DNA of 64,000 bases from the NCBI RefSeq assembly GCF_000762875.2, contig NZ_JRMP02000007.1, positions 53,319 through 117,318 of the forward strand. The letters run 5' to 3'. A model generated the notes under the pieces. That model made no database searches. It worked only from the letters and a program-made list of their open reading frames with translations, and was not told the origin of the DNA. A program made the position numbers and the translations under genes. This document shows, in pieces, positions 1-8,965 of this stretch; positions within the stretch are counted from its first letter, which is position 1; each line of letters opens with the position of its first letter. The stretch is from Helicobacter saguini (GTDB taxonomy: Bacteria; Campylobacterota; Campylobacteria; Campylobacterales; Helicobacteraceae).

Positions 1-1594
1 GCTCGCTAAACTTTCGCGTTAGAAAATCAAAAAAATCATTGAATCTTTTTACGATATAAAAGGGCTTAGATTCTGTATTTTTTAAAATGCTTACGCATAA
101 TGCCGGCGTTAATGTTAAAGCCACAAAGCCACTAATAACAACTGATATAACAATAGTAATAGCAAACTGCTGATAAATCGCCCCAGCAAAGCCGCCGATA
201 AATGCCACAGGGATAAATACAGAACACAAAACTAAAACGATAGCAACAACAGGTCCTTGTATCTCACTCATAGCTTTTAAAGTCGCATCTTTTACGCTAT
301 ATTTATTACCATTAGAATCTACTTCGCTATGTAGTATCCTTTCCACATTTTCAATGACAATAATTGCGTCATCTACCACAATTCCTATCGCTAAAACAAG
401 CCCAAAAAGTGTTAAAAGATTTATAGAATAACCTAACGCATACATTCCAGCAAATGTGCCTATGATACTTACAGGAATGGCAATCACAGGGATAATCGTA
501 GCGCGGATATTTTGTAAGAAAAAATACATTATTATAATAACCAAAGCAATGGCTTCAAAGAAAGTCTTTACCACTTCTTTCACACTAACGCGGACAAACT
601 TTGTATTATCAAGCGGGACGCGATAATCTAGCCCTGTTGGGAAATTTTCCTTTAGCTCTTGCATTTTTTTAGTTACCGCATCCATTACATTTATCGCATT
701 TGCTCCGGGCTGTAAATTGATACCAAAAGCAGCCGCAGACTTACCATTTAATAAAGGCGTAACGCTATAATCTTTTGAGCCTAGCTCAATTCTAGCTACA
801 TCGCGAACTCTTAAAGATGAACCATCGCTATTGCTACGAATGATAATATTCCCAAACTCTTCAGGGCTAATAAATCGCCCTTGCGTTGTAACGCTATATG
901 TAAAAGCAATCTCTTTTCTAACAGGCTCTGCCCCAAAGCTACCTAGTGCAAATTGTGAATTTTGCTCACTTATAACCTTTGCTACTTCGCTTGGCGTTAG
1001 ATTATTTTGGGAGATTTTATCTAAATCAAGCCAAATTCGCATTGAATAGTCATTTTGACCAAACACGGTAACATCGCCTACGCCATTTACACGTTTTAAT
1101 TCATTTACGATATTGATACTCGCATAATTTGCTACAAATATAGAATCATGGGCTGGATTATCGCTATAAAGGGCGAAAATGGCAAGCATTGTGCTGCTTC
1201 GTTTTCTAACATTTACACCTAGTCGTTGCACTTCTTGTGGGAGCTGAGATTGCACACTTTGGACGCGGTTATTGACATTTACCATTGCCATATCTGCGTT
1301 TGCATCATTTGCAAAATACACGCTTATGCTTACCGTGCCGCTACTACTACTGCTGCTTTTCATATATAGCATACCTTCAACGCCATTTATTGCTTCTTCT
1401 AGCACGCTTGCAACCGTGTTTGCCACGACTTCAGCACTTGCCCCGCTATAAGTTGCCTGAACCGTGATTTCATTAGGCACGACTTGCGGATACTCTTCAA
1501 CAGGCAGTGTAAATATGCTAATTATCCCAACAAGCACAATCACCACAGATATTACCATAGCAAAAACAGGACGATTAATAAAAAACTTTGACAT
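1..1594 (-). CDS. RND multidrug efflux permease (AcrB/MexB/CmeB family), 3' end outside window
   Basis: Inner-membrane proton-driven drug pump subunit that works with a periplasmic adaptor and an outer-membrane channel. The reverse-strand frame is open from an ATG at 1594 (AAGGAG about 7 bases upstream) to the window edge, giving 531 codons of a family usually about 1040 long. It starts MSKFFINRPVFAMVISVVIV (first transmembrane helix), followed by porter-domain sequence (TYSGASAEVVANTVAS, NDANADMAMVNVNNRV). The transmembrane segment LAIGIVVDDAIIVIENVERI carries the paired Asp of the proton relay. The matching adaptor lies upstream on the same strand, but a restriction-modification gene sits between them. 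Family assignment is firm; substrates cannot be told. Confidence 0.93.
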   Translation of the reverse strand, partial: MSKFFINRPVFAMVISVVIVLVGIISIFTLPVEEYPQVVPNEITVQATYSGASAEVVANTVASVLEEAINGVEGMLYMKSSSSSSGTVSISVYFANDANADMAMVNVNNRVQSVQSQLPQEVQRLGVNVRKRSSTMLAIFALYSDNPAHDSIFVANYASINIVNELKRVNGVGDVTVFGQNDYSMRIWLDLDKISQNNLTPSEVAKVISEQNSQFALGSFGAEPVRKEIAFTYSVTTQGRFISPEEFGNIIIRSNSDGSSLRVRDVARIELGSKDYSVTPLLNGKSAAAFGINLQPGANAINVMDAVTKKMQELKENFPTGLDYRVPLDNTKFVRVSVKEVVKTFFEAIALVIIIMYFFLQNIRATIIPVIAIPVSIIGTFAGMYALGYSINLLTLFGLVLAIGIVVDDAIIVIENVERILHSEVDSNGNKYSVKDATLKAMSEIQGPVVAIVLVLCSVFIPVAFIGGFAGAIYQQFAITIVISVVISGFVALTLTPALCVSILKNTESKPFYIVKRFNDFFDFLTRKFSE

Positions 1595-1970
1595 GCTTTT
1601 TCTCCTTTTTTATGGAATCTAGATTCTATATTTTTTTTAAAAAGGGTGGTGGGTGGGCGATTAGGATAAATTATAGAATCTAAATTAACAATATTTTTCT
1701 TTATATCTATTCCCACCCAACCACCCTTTAAGGATGGATAGAATCTAGATTCTATAAATTAAAACTTTTTATATTTAAAGTTCTAAGTTATGGAATCTTT
1801 TTAGAATCTAATTTTAGAATCCTAAATGCCCTTTTTTGATAAATGGATAGAATCTAGATTCTAAATATTTTTCTATCTATTCTAAACCTTGCCACCCTTT
1901 AAAGTATTTTTAACCTATCGCCCACCCACCGCCCTTTAAGGTTGAAAAAATATTTTATAGAATCTAGATT
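1595..1970. repeat. Intergenic repeat cluster: octamer palindromes and GC-rich elements
   Basis: No gene is visible. The stretch holds at least four near-complete TAGAATCTAGATTCTA palindromes (near 1614, 1740, 1850, 1962) plus single TAGAATCT copies. Between them are GC-rich blocks, on one strand AAAGGGTGGTGGGTGGGCGA (near 1639) and on the other CCCACCCAACCACCCTTT (near 1711), GCCACCCTTT (near 1890) and CGCCCACCCACCGCCCTTT (near 1919). The first two are nearly complementary and could pair. Role unknown. Confidence 0.75.
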
Positions 1971-4505
1971 CTAATATAAATTTTCTCTCTCCCATAAAAG
2001 TAGGTTAGATTCTAAAAGTTGTTTATTTATCTTTCGGGCTAAATTATCGCGTGTGTCAAAAAAGTGATAAAATATTTCTAAATTTTCTTTATCCACAAAA
2101 CCTTTTATTGTATTTCTACCAAAGCCTTTTGAGCCTTTTGTCGTTTTTACCCTTGTGATTCTGCTATCTTTTGTAGAATCTAGGACTTGAAAATCAAGTG
2201 GATTTTTTTGCATTATCGCATTTGTAATATCATAAAAGCTATCATTAAAGTCTTTATGTTGATATTCATCATTTGAATGATAGAATCTAAATATTTGCAA
2301 TGCTACGTTAAATAAATCTTTTGCCTCTTTGCTAAACTCAAATTCACTTAAAAAGATTCTAAAATCAAAGGGCTTTTCTTTTATATTTTCTTGCGTATTA
2401 CATAATCCATCGTTTTTAGAATCTAGCATTTGTGGTTCTAGCACATTTAGCATTCCTTTAGAGCAGCCAAAGCCTAGTTGTGTGTGAGTAAAAGGCATAA
2501 TGTAGTTTCTAAGCTTAATTTTTTTACCATTTTCAAGGACTTCTTTATTTGTAAAAGCCATATTTAAATAAAAAAGTGAAAAGCAAATAGCATCGCTAAA
2601 AAGCTCATCGCTAATATCATCTATTTTTCCTTTAAAAATATAAGCGTTTCTTTCAAAATATTTATTATGTGTATTAAAATTTATACCTTTTTGCAAAAGG
2701 GCATATTTTAGATTCTGTGTTGTAAGTGGATTTTTATTTTTAGATGGCTTATTTGTTAGATTGATTACACCTTTTAGATAGCATATATCCCCTAAAATCA
2801 TTCCTTTTTGATTTTCTAATATAGTTTTTTCTATTTCGTTTAGTAAATTTGGTCGTTTTAAATCATAAGTATATGTTTTTACAAAATGCAAATTTGCTAT
2901 TTCTAAATCATTAGAATCTACTTCATATCTACTAGCAGAAAATGAGTTTTTGTTTATAGTTTCGCCCTTATCTTTATCAAAAATTATTTGGGATATGGAC
3001 CACTCGCTTAGTTTAAATGTAGTCTTTGCATTACTAAAACTATGGCTTACTATTTTATATCCACTTTTTATATACTCATTAATTTCATCACATAAAAAAG
3101 ATTCTGTCATATAATAAAATATTATTACTTGCGGTTGCAACTTTACTACTTTATTAAAAAACTGCATAGCGGTATTTGAGCCTTTTTTATTTTGATAGGG
3201 TGGATTCATTATTACCATTAGCTTTTTATTGCTAGCCGCACAAATTTGTGTGATTGTTTTTAAAATATTATTGTGTAAAAACAAAGGCTCTTTATTATTT
3301 GCTAAATAATCAAATTGAATAACATTGCTAAAACCCTTAATCTTGCAAGTATCCACATCCATTTGCTCTAATGTGCTTAGATAACAAGAATCTTTATAGT
3401 CCCTGCCAAAGTCATTTTCAAGATTGCCAACACCAGCGCATGGGTCAAATACTAAAAAGTCTTTCATATCATAGCCGCTATTCTTTAGAATCTTATTTTG
3501 CAAACTTACAAAGCAACTAGGCGTATATTCTCCCCCTGTAGTCTTTCTATATTTTTCACTATAAAATCTAGCCGAATACTCTAAGATTTTTAAAAACTCT
3601 TTTTTATCCGGCGGTCTTTTATATTTCGCCCAAAAATTTCTATAATTTTTCTTACTTTTAATCGTGTATATTTCAGTTTCATATTTTTTCTTTGTTATCA
3701 TTTTGGTTTTTGAGATATATTTTATATCTTCTACTTCTAGCTTTTCATTAAATGAATATTTGAAAAGATTTAGATTTGTCCCTTCGTTTATCAAGTCTTC
3801 GTAATCATTTAGTGTGTCGCCTTTTTTAGTAAATAAATTATTTTCTGTTGCAACAAAGTCTTGTTTATATTTCGTGCCATTTAGTATATCAACCAAAAAA
3901 AGATTGATTAGCTCTTGCTCATCTTGGATATTTTCAAATTCTATTTCTTTTTTCCATTCATTATATACTAGATTTGAATTTTCTAAGGTGATATAAATCT
4001 CACTTTGCCCTTGCATAAGGCTTTTATATATTTCTTTAATTTCATTATTTTTAAAGATTGTAATGCGTGGGATTTCTTTATATATCGTTTTATCATTTAC
4101 TATGCTTGTTAGAATCTTAGGAGCTAATCTATCATTTATCCTATCAATCGCATCTTTACTAGGAGTGCTAGGAATCTCAGCATTCCAGTTAATATCATTA
4201 TTAAACATAACGCTATCATCGCAGTGTATCAGCTCTAAAATATCATTATTGTTAGAATCTAAATAAATTAGTGCGAGTTTATCTAGGATTCTATCTTGCT
4301 TTTTATTTGTTAGAACGATTTGGGCTAATGCCTTTCTGTGTGCGTTAATATCAGTTATTTTATACTTAGATTCTATATATAAAATGGGCTTATGATATTT
4401 ATTTTTTAAAATCACATCAATATTATTTATATCATATTCGCAATATTTCCCCTCATCGAAATATTTATTTGCAAATTTGACTTTGTAATTTACTTCTTCG
4501 CTCAT
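1971..4505 (-). CDS. Fused restriction endonuclease / N6-adenine DNA methyltransferase (type IIG-like)
   Basis: Single-chain restriction-modification protein of 844 residues, predicted to methylate adenine and cut DNA. The N-terminus has a PD-(D/E)XK-like pattern, Asp30 followed by YIESK (Glu45, Lys47). The middle has SAM-binding motif I FDPCAGVGN near residue 350 and catalytic motif IV MNPPYQNKKG near 432 (the NPPY class). The remaining C-terminal part would hold target recognition. No separate specificity or nuclease gene is adjacent, which fits a self-contained enzyme. It lies between the adaptor and pump genes of an RND operon, 21 bases after the adaptor stop, and is bounded by octamer-rich DNA, suggesting later insertion. 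The recognition site is unknown, and nuclease activity is inferred only from the motif. Confidence 0.82.
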   Translation of the reverse strand: MSEEVNYKVKFANKYFDEGKYCEYDINNIDVILKNKYHKPILYIESKYKITDINAHRKALAQIVLTNKKQDRILDKLALIYLDSNNNDILELIHCDDSVMFNNDINWNAEIPSTPSKDAIDRINDRLAPKILTSIVNDKTIYKEIPRITIFKNNEIKEIYKSLMQGQSEIYITLENSNLVYNEWKKEIEFENIQDEQELINLFLVDILNGTKYKQDFVATENNLFTKKGDTLNDYEDLINEGTNLNLFKYSFNEKLEVEDIKYISKTKMITKKKYETEIYTIKSKKNYRNFWAKYKRPPDKKEFLKILEYSARFYSEKYRKTTGGEYTPSCFVSLQNKILKNSGYDMKDFLVFDPCAGVGNLENDFGRDYKDSCYLSTLEQMDVDTCKIKGFSNVIQFDYLANNKEPLFLHNNILKTITQICAASNKKLMVIMNPPYQNKKGSNTAMQFFNKVVKLQPQVIIFYYMTESFLCDEINEYIKSGYKIVSHSFSNAKTTFKLSEWSISQIIFDKDKGETINKNSFSASRYEVDSNDLEIANLHFVKTYTYDLKRPNLLNEIEKTILENQKGMILGDICYLKGVINLTNKPSKNKNPLTTQNLKYALLQKGINFNTHNKYFERNAYIFKGKIDDISDELFSDAICFSLFYLNMAFTNKEVLENGKKIKLRNYIMPFTHTQLGFGCSKGMLNVLEPQMLDSKNDGLCNTQENIKEKPFDFRIFLSEFEFSKEAKDLFNVALQIFRFYHSNDEYQHKDFNDSFYDITNAIMQKNPLDFQVLDSTKDSRITRVKTTKGSKGFGRNTIKGFVDKENLEIFYHFFDTRDNLARKINKQLLESNLLLWERENLY

Positions 4506-4526
4506 TTTATGCCTTTTTAGATTCTA

Positions 4527-5972
4527 TCAAAATAGGGTGGTGGTGCGATAGGTAATATTTATAGAATCTAAATTGTTTGTAGAAATTCGCAAGGGCAAAA
4601 TTTCCTTATATTTTAATGGGTGGGAATGGGTGGGACTTTGGAATCTAAGGAAAATTTGCCCTTGCGAATTTAGTTTGTTTAGAATCCTAGATTCTAAATT
4701 CACTAATTTTATAGAATCTAAATTATTAGATTCAATACTTCTATAGAATCTAGATTCTATAATTGATATTTTTTTAGAATCTTGTAAGTTAGATTCTATA
4801 GAATCTTTAGCGGTTTTAGAATCTAGATTCCATATATTAGAATCTAAGAGTGCTTCTGCTGGTGGATTTGTCGGGGCGCTGGGCGAATCACTTGTATCTA
4901 CTGAAACACTAATTGTAGGATTAATCTTAGCTAAATGCGAAGTAATCACAATATCGCCATTTTGCAAACCACTAGAAATTAGCACAAAAGCATCCTTTAG
5001 ATTCTGCCCTAAAGTCACGCGTGTAATGCTTGGCTTATCGCCTTTAAGCGTATAAACATAGCTACCCTGAGAATCTTGCAATAACGCCGACTGCGGAATA
5101 GCAATAACATCTTGGGCTTCAAATCCTTGCAACTTTACTCGCACAAAGTCATTTGGCAAAAGAGCAAACTTATCATTATCCACAATCGCCCTTGCTTTAA
5201 TCGAATTTGTCTGCGTATCAAGGACAGAATCTATAAAATCAACCTTGCCCTTATGCTCGTAAGTGTTGCCATTATTTAGAATAAATTCAACCGCGATATT
5301 ATCCTTATTCAAATGCCGCATATAATAAAAGTCATTGCTAGGAATGCTAAACTCCGCATAAATAGGCGAGAGCTGCGTAATAGTCGTAAGCACATCTTGC
5401 CCACTGCGACCTACGACATTACCCACATCATATCGCCGCATACCGATGCGACCGCTCATAGACGCCACGACATCCGTGTAGCCTAAGTCAATCATCGCAT
5501 CATCTAGGGCAGCCTTTGTATTATCCACATTTGCCTTAGCCGAAGCGTAGTTAAATTGCGAAGTATCATACTGGTCGATAGTAAGGACGCCTTGCTTATA
5601 GAGCTTTGAGACGCGTAGCCAGTCCTTTTCAGCCTTTGTGAAATTCGCTTTTGCGGCGTCATATTGCGCTTTTGCCATATTGACTTTTGCTTGATAGCGT
5701 GTAGGGTCGATTTTGAAAAGGTGCTCGCCCTCTTTAACTATATCGCCCTCTTTTACATCTTGGGCTAGTAGCACGCCCTCCACACGCGCATATACGCTAC
5801 TTTGCTGCACGGATTTAAAACGCGCTGGATATTCAAAGCTAAGGAACATATTTTGGGCTTTTACTACCATGCCTTTAACTTGCATTTTTGGCGTTTCTTG
5901 TTTCTGCTCTTTGTCGCTACTACACGCGATTAGTGCTAGTGATATTAACATTGTTAAGATTACATTTTTCAT
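4527..5972 (-). CDS. RND efflux periplasmic adaptor lipoprotein (AcrA/MexA/CmeA family) with repeat-derived tail
   Basis: Membrane-fusion protein linking the inner-membrane pump to an outer-membrane channel. The start MKNVILTMLISLALIACSSD has a lipobox (LIAC) for lipidation. The lipoyl/barrel-sandwich segment (VLLAQDVKEGDIVKEGEHLF) is followed by an alpha-hairpin (AKAQYDAAKANFTKAEKDW), then the beta-barrel and membrane-proximal domains to about residue 355. The family is normally about 360-390 residues long, yet this frame runs to 481. The extra residues (LDSNIWNLDS, AKDSIESNLQDSKK and so on) are translated octamer repeats plus a hairpin element at 4583-4671. The tail is therefore probably read-through into repeat DNA and not a domain. 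The gene is first in the same-strand order adaptor, restriction-modification, pump. Confidence 0.92.
   Translation of the reverse strand: MKNVILTMLISLALIACSSDKEQKQETPKMQVKGMVVKAQNMFLSFEYPARFKSVQQSSVYARVEGVLLAQDVKEGDIVKEGEHLFKIDPTRYQAKVNMAKAQYDAAKANFTKAEKDWLRVSKLYKQGVLTIDQYDTSQFNYASAKANVDNTKAALDDAMIDLGYTDVVASMSGRIGMRRYDVGNVVGRSGQDVLTTITQLSPIYAEFSIPSNDFYYMRHLNKDNIAVEFILNNGNTYEHKGKVDFIDSVLDTQTNSIKARAIVDNDKFALLPNDFVRVKLQGFEAQDVIAIPQSALLQDSQGSYVYTLKGDKPSITRVTLGQNLKDAFVLISSGLQNGDIVITSHLAKINPTISVSVDTSDSPSAPTNPPAEALLDSNIWNLDSKTAKDSIESNLQDSKKISIIESRFYRSIESNNLDSIKLVNLESRILNKLNSQGQIFLRFQSPTHSHPLKYKEILPLRISTNNLDSINITYRTTTLF
4583..4671. repeat. Hairpin element with G-quadruplex-type loop (copy 1)
   Basis: A 26-base arm (4583-4608, starting AAATTCGCAAGGGC) and its reverse complement (4646-4671) match with one mismatch. 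The 37-base loop contains GGGTGGGAATGGGTGGG (4618-4634) on the + strand, four G3 runs with loops of 1, 3 and 1 bases. It lies inside the repeat-derived tail of the efflux adaptor gene. A related copy is at 57258-57346. Confidence 0.8.
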
Positions 5973-6511
5973 AATTTTTACTCCCTAAAAATTCGTCTTC
6001 CGTCTATCCTTTACAAAAATTTTTTGTCCGCTCGTTGCGACAACCGATTAGGTTAGTCTCACTTCGCGGACAAAAAAGTTTTTGCAAAATATATCCAAAA
6101 TACTAGAATTTATGCTCCCTGCCGACATTTTTAGATTCTATAAATCTTGTTTGTCATGTTGAGCGTAAGCGAAACATCTATATTTTTTTAAGTTTCACTC
6201 GCAAACACAGAATCTAATCTAGATTCTATAACCAAAATTATAAACCATTAGACCAACTATAAGTCAAGCAATTTTACAAAATTAATAGAAAGAATAGAAA
6301 ATATAAAAGATATAAAAATAGCAAAAATGACAGGTTGTATATAACGCCAAAAAAAGAAATTCCCCGCCTTTATTACATGCGACAATGCAAAACTAAGCTG
6401 CAAAACACTCATTTTTTAATCCACACAATCAAATTTAACCTAAAATTGTAACTTAAAAATATAAATATTTACTTTAAACTTAAATATTATTGTGATAAAT
6501 TAGAATCTAAA
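5973..6511. other. Intergenic region with a long imperfect hairpin and repeats; no gene
   Basis: An inverted repeat with arms about 6011-6036 and 6063-6089 pairs over some 22 bases through the shared core TTTTTTGTCCGC, with a loop of roughly 27 bases. At 6152-6180 is a copy of the TCATGTTGAGCG...CGAAACATCTA repeat that recurs at 30198, 33246 and 34071. Octamer palindromes follow near 6210. The rest (6240-6510) is AT-rich with no coding signal. Promoters for the divergent neighbours probably lie here but were not resolved. Confidence 0.6.
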
Positions 6512-7018
6512 TTAAAATTGAACCCCTAAAGTAGCAGAAACTCTATTAATATCAACCTTAATCCCTGACAATTTTGGTGATTGATAAGAAGCCTCTATAC
6601 CTATGGTAATATGAGCAGGCAAACTAACATGAACGCCATAATTAACAGCCCAAGTATGCTCTAAAGCAGTGTTTGTGAAATGTGAATATGCAATACCAAC
6701 ATAAGGGGTTATCTTAGATACATGCACACCTATTAACCCACCATATTGAAAATTATTATAACGCACCTTATCATCCAAGGAGCCAACAGATTCCCATTTA
6801 ACAAATGGAGCAATACGTAACATTCCTGGTTTTAACCACAATTTACCATACGCACCAACTGCAAAAGTAGTATCAGCATCAAGATTCCCAGCATTAACAC
6901 TATTAATGCTTGCTCCAAAAATGCCACCCACTTCCGCACCAAGAATAGCCGCTGATGATACACTAGACACACTCATACCTAAAATACCTGTCAATACCAC
7001 ACTTTTAAAAACTCTCAT
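6512..7018 (-). CDS. Small outer-membrane beta-barrel protein
   Basis: A protein of 168 residues with a clear signal peptide (MRVFKSVVLTGILGMSVSSVSSA), then alternating hydrophobic and polar segments rich in Gly, Tyr and Val, ending in a strand with terminal Phe (VSATLGVQF), the usual outer-membrane insertion signature. The size fits an eight-stranded barrel. It resembles general Helicobacter outer-membrane beta-barrel proteins, but no specific family can be named. It is transcribed alone, divergent from the response regulator. Function unknown. Confidence 0.75.
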   Translation of the reverse strand: MRVFKSVVLTGILGMSVSSVSSAAILGAEVGGIFGASINSVNAGNLDADTTFAVGAYGKLWLKPGMLRIAPFVKWESVGSLDDKVRYNNFQYGGLIGVHVSKITPYVGIAYSHFTNTALEHTWAVNYGVHVSLPAHITIGIEASYQSPKLSGIKVDINRVSATLGVQF

Positions 7019-7185
7019 TTTTTATCCTTTTAAAATAAATTTAAGCAAAAAATTATACTATAAATCGGCTACAAATAACTAATATTAGAAATTTTATGGA
7101 ATCTAAATTGTTTATTACAAAAATATTACATTTACAAAATGTTAAGTTTTCTTAAAATTTTATAGACTTTTTAAGTGCAAAATAA

Positions 7186-7191
7186 TATAAT
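7186..7191 (+). promoter_or_regulatory. Predicted -10 box for the response regulator gene
   Basis: TATAAT lies 37 bases before the ATG at 7229. A start about seven bases downstream would give a leader that excludes the upstream in-frame ATG at 7175, supporting 7229 as the true start. Confidence 0.6.
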
Positions 7192-7228
7192 TACGCTATT
7201 GTTTTTTTATGTAAGTAAAGAGGTAAAA

Positions 7229-7900
7229 ATGATTAAGATTTTGGTGTTAGAAAATGATTTAGAAACGTTCAATTCATTACAGCAATATCTTAGTGAATTT
7301 GATTATGAGCCTATTTTTTTAGAATCTACAGATAAAATATTAAGCACTATAATGGAAAACCGAATTGATGTTATCCTTATAGATTTGGTTTTAAATGATG
7401 CAGACGAAAAAGATAAATTTTATATATGTAGACAAATTAGAGAAATCACTAAAATGCCAATTATCATAACGTCATTTAGTAATGATGTGGGACACAAAAT
7501 AAGTGCATTTGAGGATGGTGCTGATGATTATTTAACAAAGCCTTATCATTTAGATGAGCTAAATGCTAGAATCAAGGCACTTTTAAGGAGACTCGAAACA
7601 CAAGAAATGATTTTTGGCTCATTGCAAATAGACCCTAAGAAACGAATTGTTAAATTAAAAAATGAATATTTAGAGCTTACAAACACAGAGTTTGACATAC
7701 TTTTATTCTTGATAGAAAATCGTTTGCAGCCTGTAAGTAGGGATAGAATCGCCCATACAATCAATGCCATACATGAAGATACAGGCTTAAGAAGCATTGA
7801 TACACATATTAGAAATTTACGAAATAAACTAGGCGATTCTGCTAAAGAGCCAAAGTATATACAATCAGTGTGGGGTATAGGATATAAATTTTGCATATAA
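7229..7900 (+). CDS. OmpR/PhoB-family response regulator, orphan
   Basis: DNA-binding regulator of 223 residues. The receiver domain (about 1-115) keeps the phospho-acceptor Asp in VILIDLVLND and the Lys of YLTKPY. The acidic pocket at the start is VLENDLE, slightly altered from the usual pair of acids. The C-terminal winged helix (about 125-223) has LTNTEFDILLFLIE, SIDTHIRNLRNKLGD and VWGIGYKF, typical of OmpR-type regulators. The start is set at 7229 because AAAGAGG lies eight bases upstream and a TATAAT box falls between the upstream ATG and this one. No histidine kinase is adjacent, so its partner, if any, is elsewhere. Targets unknown. Confidence 0.9.
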   Translation: MIKILVLENDLETFNSLQQYLSEFDYEPIFLESTDKILSTIMENRIDVILIDLVLNDADEKDKFYICRQIREITKMPIIITSFSNDVGHKISAFEDGADDYLTKPYHLDELNARIKALLRRLETQEMIFGSLQIDPKKRIVKLKNEYLELTNTEFDILLFLIENRLQPVSRDRIAHTINAIHEDTGLRSIDTHIRNLRNKLGDSAKEPKYIQSVWGIGYKFCI

Positions 7901-8104
7901 ATCTTATGAATTAAAAATCTCAATTTTCGTATAAATATTAACAACTAATTTATAGAATCTAAATCTACTAAAAGAATAAAATTTAATAAAATTCTTATAT
8001 AATTTTACCACAAAATCTTAGGGTAACAAATGAAAGAATCTTTGTATATTCTACAAAAGGAATAAAATTTGCGTTATGTTATTAAGTTATGATTTGGTTG
8101 TAGT

Positions 8105-8950
8105 ATGAATATTGTTTATATTTTTATATTTTTATTTAGTTCGTTTTTGTTTGCTAAAGATTCTAATATGGTCTCCATTAGTGGGCTGCAAGGTCCGCAG
8201 GCGGTGGTAAGCAATGCGAATAACATATATGTTAGCAATGCTGGGATTTATAAAAATAATATTAAAAAAGAGAGCGGATTTATTAGCAGGCTTGATGGCA
8301 AAGGTAAGATTGTTGAGCTAAAATTCATTGATAATCTTGATTATCCAAAGGGCATTGCCGTGCTAAATAATGTCCTTTATGTCGTGGATATTAATACGCT
8401 AAAGGGCTTTAATCTAAGCACAAAAAAGCAGGTCTTAAATATGCAAATAAAAGGTGCAAACGCCCTAAGCGACATAGCTACAAGCAATGATACATTGTAT
8501 GTTAGCGATAGCAAGGCTGGTGTGATTTATGCTGTGGATATAAAGAAAAAAAACTATCACGTATTTATCGCCATAGAATCTAGTCTAGGACAGCCTAATG
8601 GTATCGGTATAAATGGCAACTTTTTGTATGTTGGGACGAGCGATTCTACGCGGTTTGAGACGCTAAAGGGGAATGTTTTTCGCATTGACTTAGAATCTAA
8701 AAGCGTATATCTAACAAGTAGTTATAATAGCAACATCTACGGACTTGAAATCACAAAGCAAGGCATAATAATGCTAAGTGGCTATGATAGCAATGGTGAT
8801 GTTAGATTCTATAGTATCACAGGTGATTCTAAGATTTTTGAAGTGGATTTAAATATCAAGCTAAAAAGTGCGCTATATTTTACATATAGCAATGATGCCT
8901 TATGGATACCAGATTCTAAACAAAACAGGGTGTTTAAGGTGATGCCTTGA
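8105..8950 (+). CDS. Secreted NHL/SMP-30-like beta-propeller protein
   Basis: A protein of 281 residues with a short signal peptide (IVYIFIFLFSSFLFAKDS). The mature part is made of repeated blades such as NNVLYVVDINTLKGFNL, NDTLYVSDSKAGVIYAVD and GNFLYVGTSDS, with the YV-D pattern of NHL or SMP-30-type six-bladed propellers. Such domains bind ligands or metals or act as lactonases; no catalytic set can be confirmed here. It stands alone, about 200 bases after the response regulator, and converges on the Sel1 gene. Function not known. Confidence 0.6.
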   Translation: MNIVYIFIFLFSSFLFAKDSNMVSISGLQGPQAVVSNANNIYVSNAGIYKNNIKKESGFISRLDGKGKIVELKFIDNLDYPKGIAVLNNVLYVVDINTLKGFNLSTKKQVLNMQIKGANALSDIATSNDTLYVSDSKAGVIYAVDIKKKNYHVFIAIESSLGQPNGIGINGNFLYVGTSDSTRFETLKGNVFRIDLESKSVYLTSSYNSNIYGLEITKQGIIMLSGYDSNGDVRFYSITGDSKIFEVDLNIKLKSALYFTYSNDALWIPDSKQNRVFKVMP

Positions 8951-8965
8951 AATGTAAGGTTACAT

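Noticed and set aside
831..1467. Two short forward frames opposite the RND permease
   Set aside because: Shadows of the reverse-strand permease, which has full family motifs.
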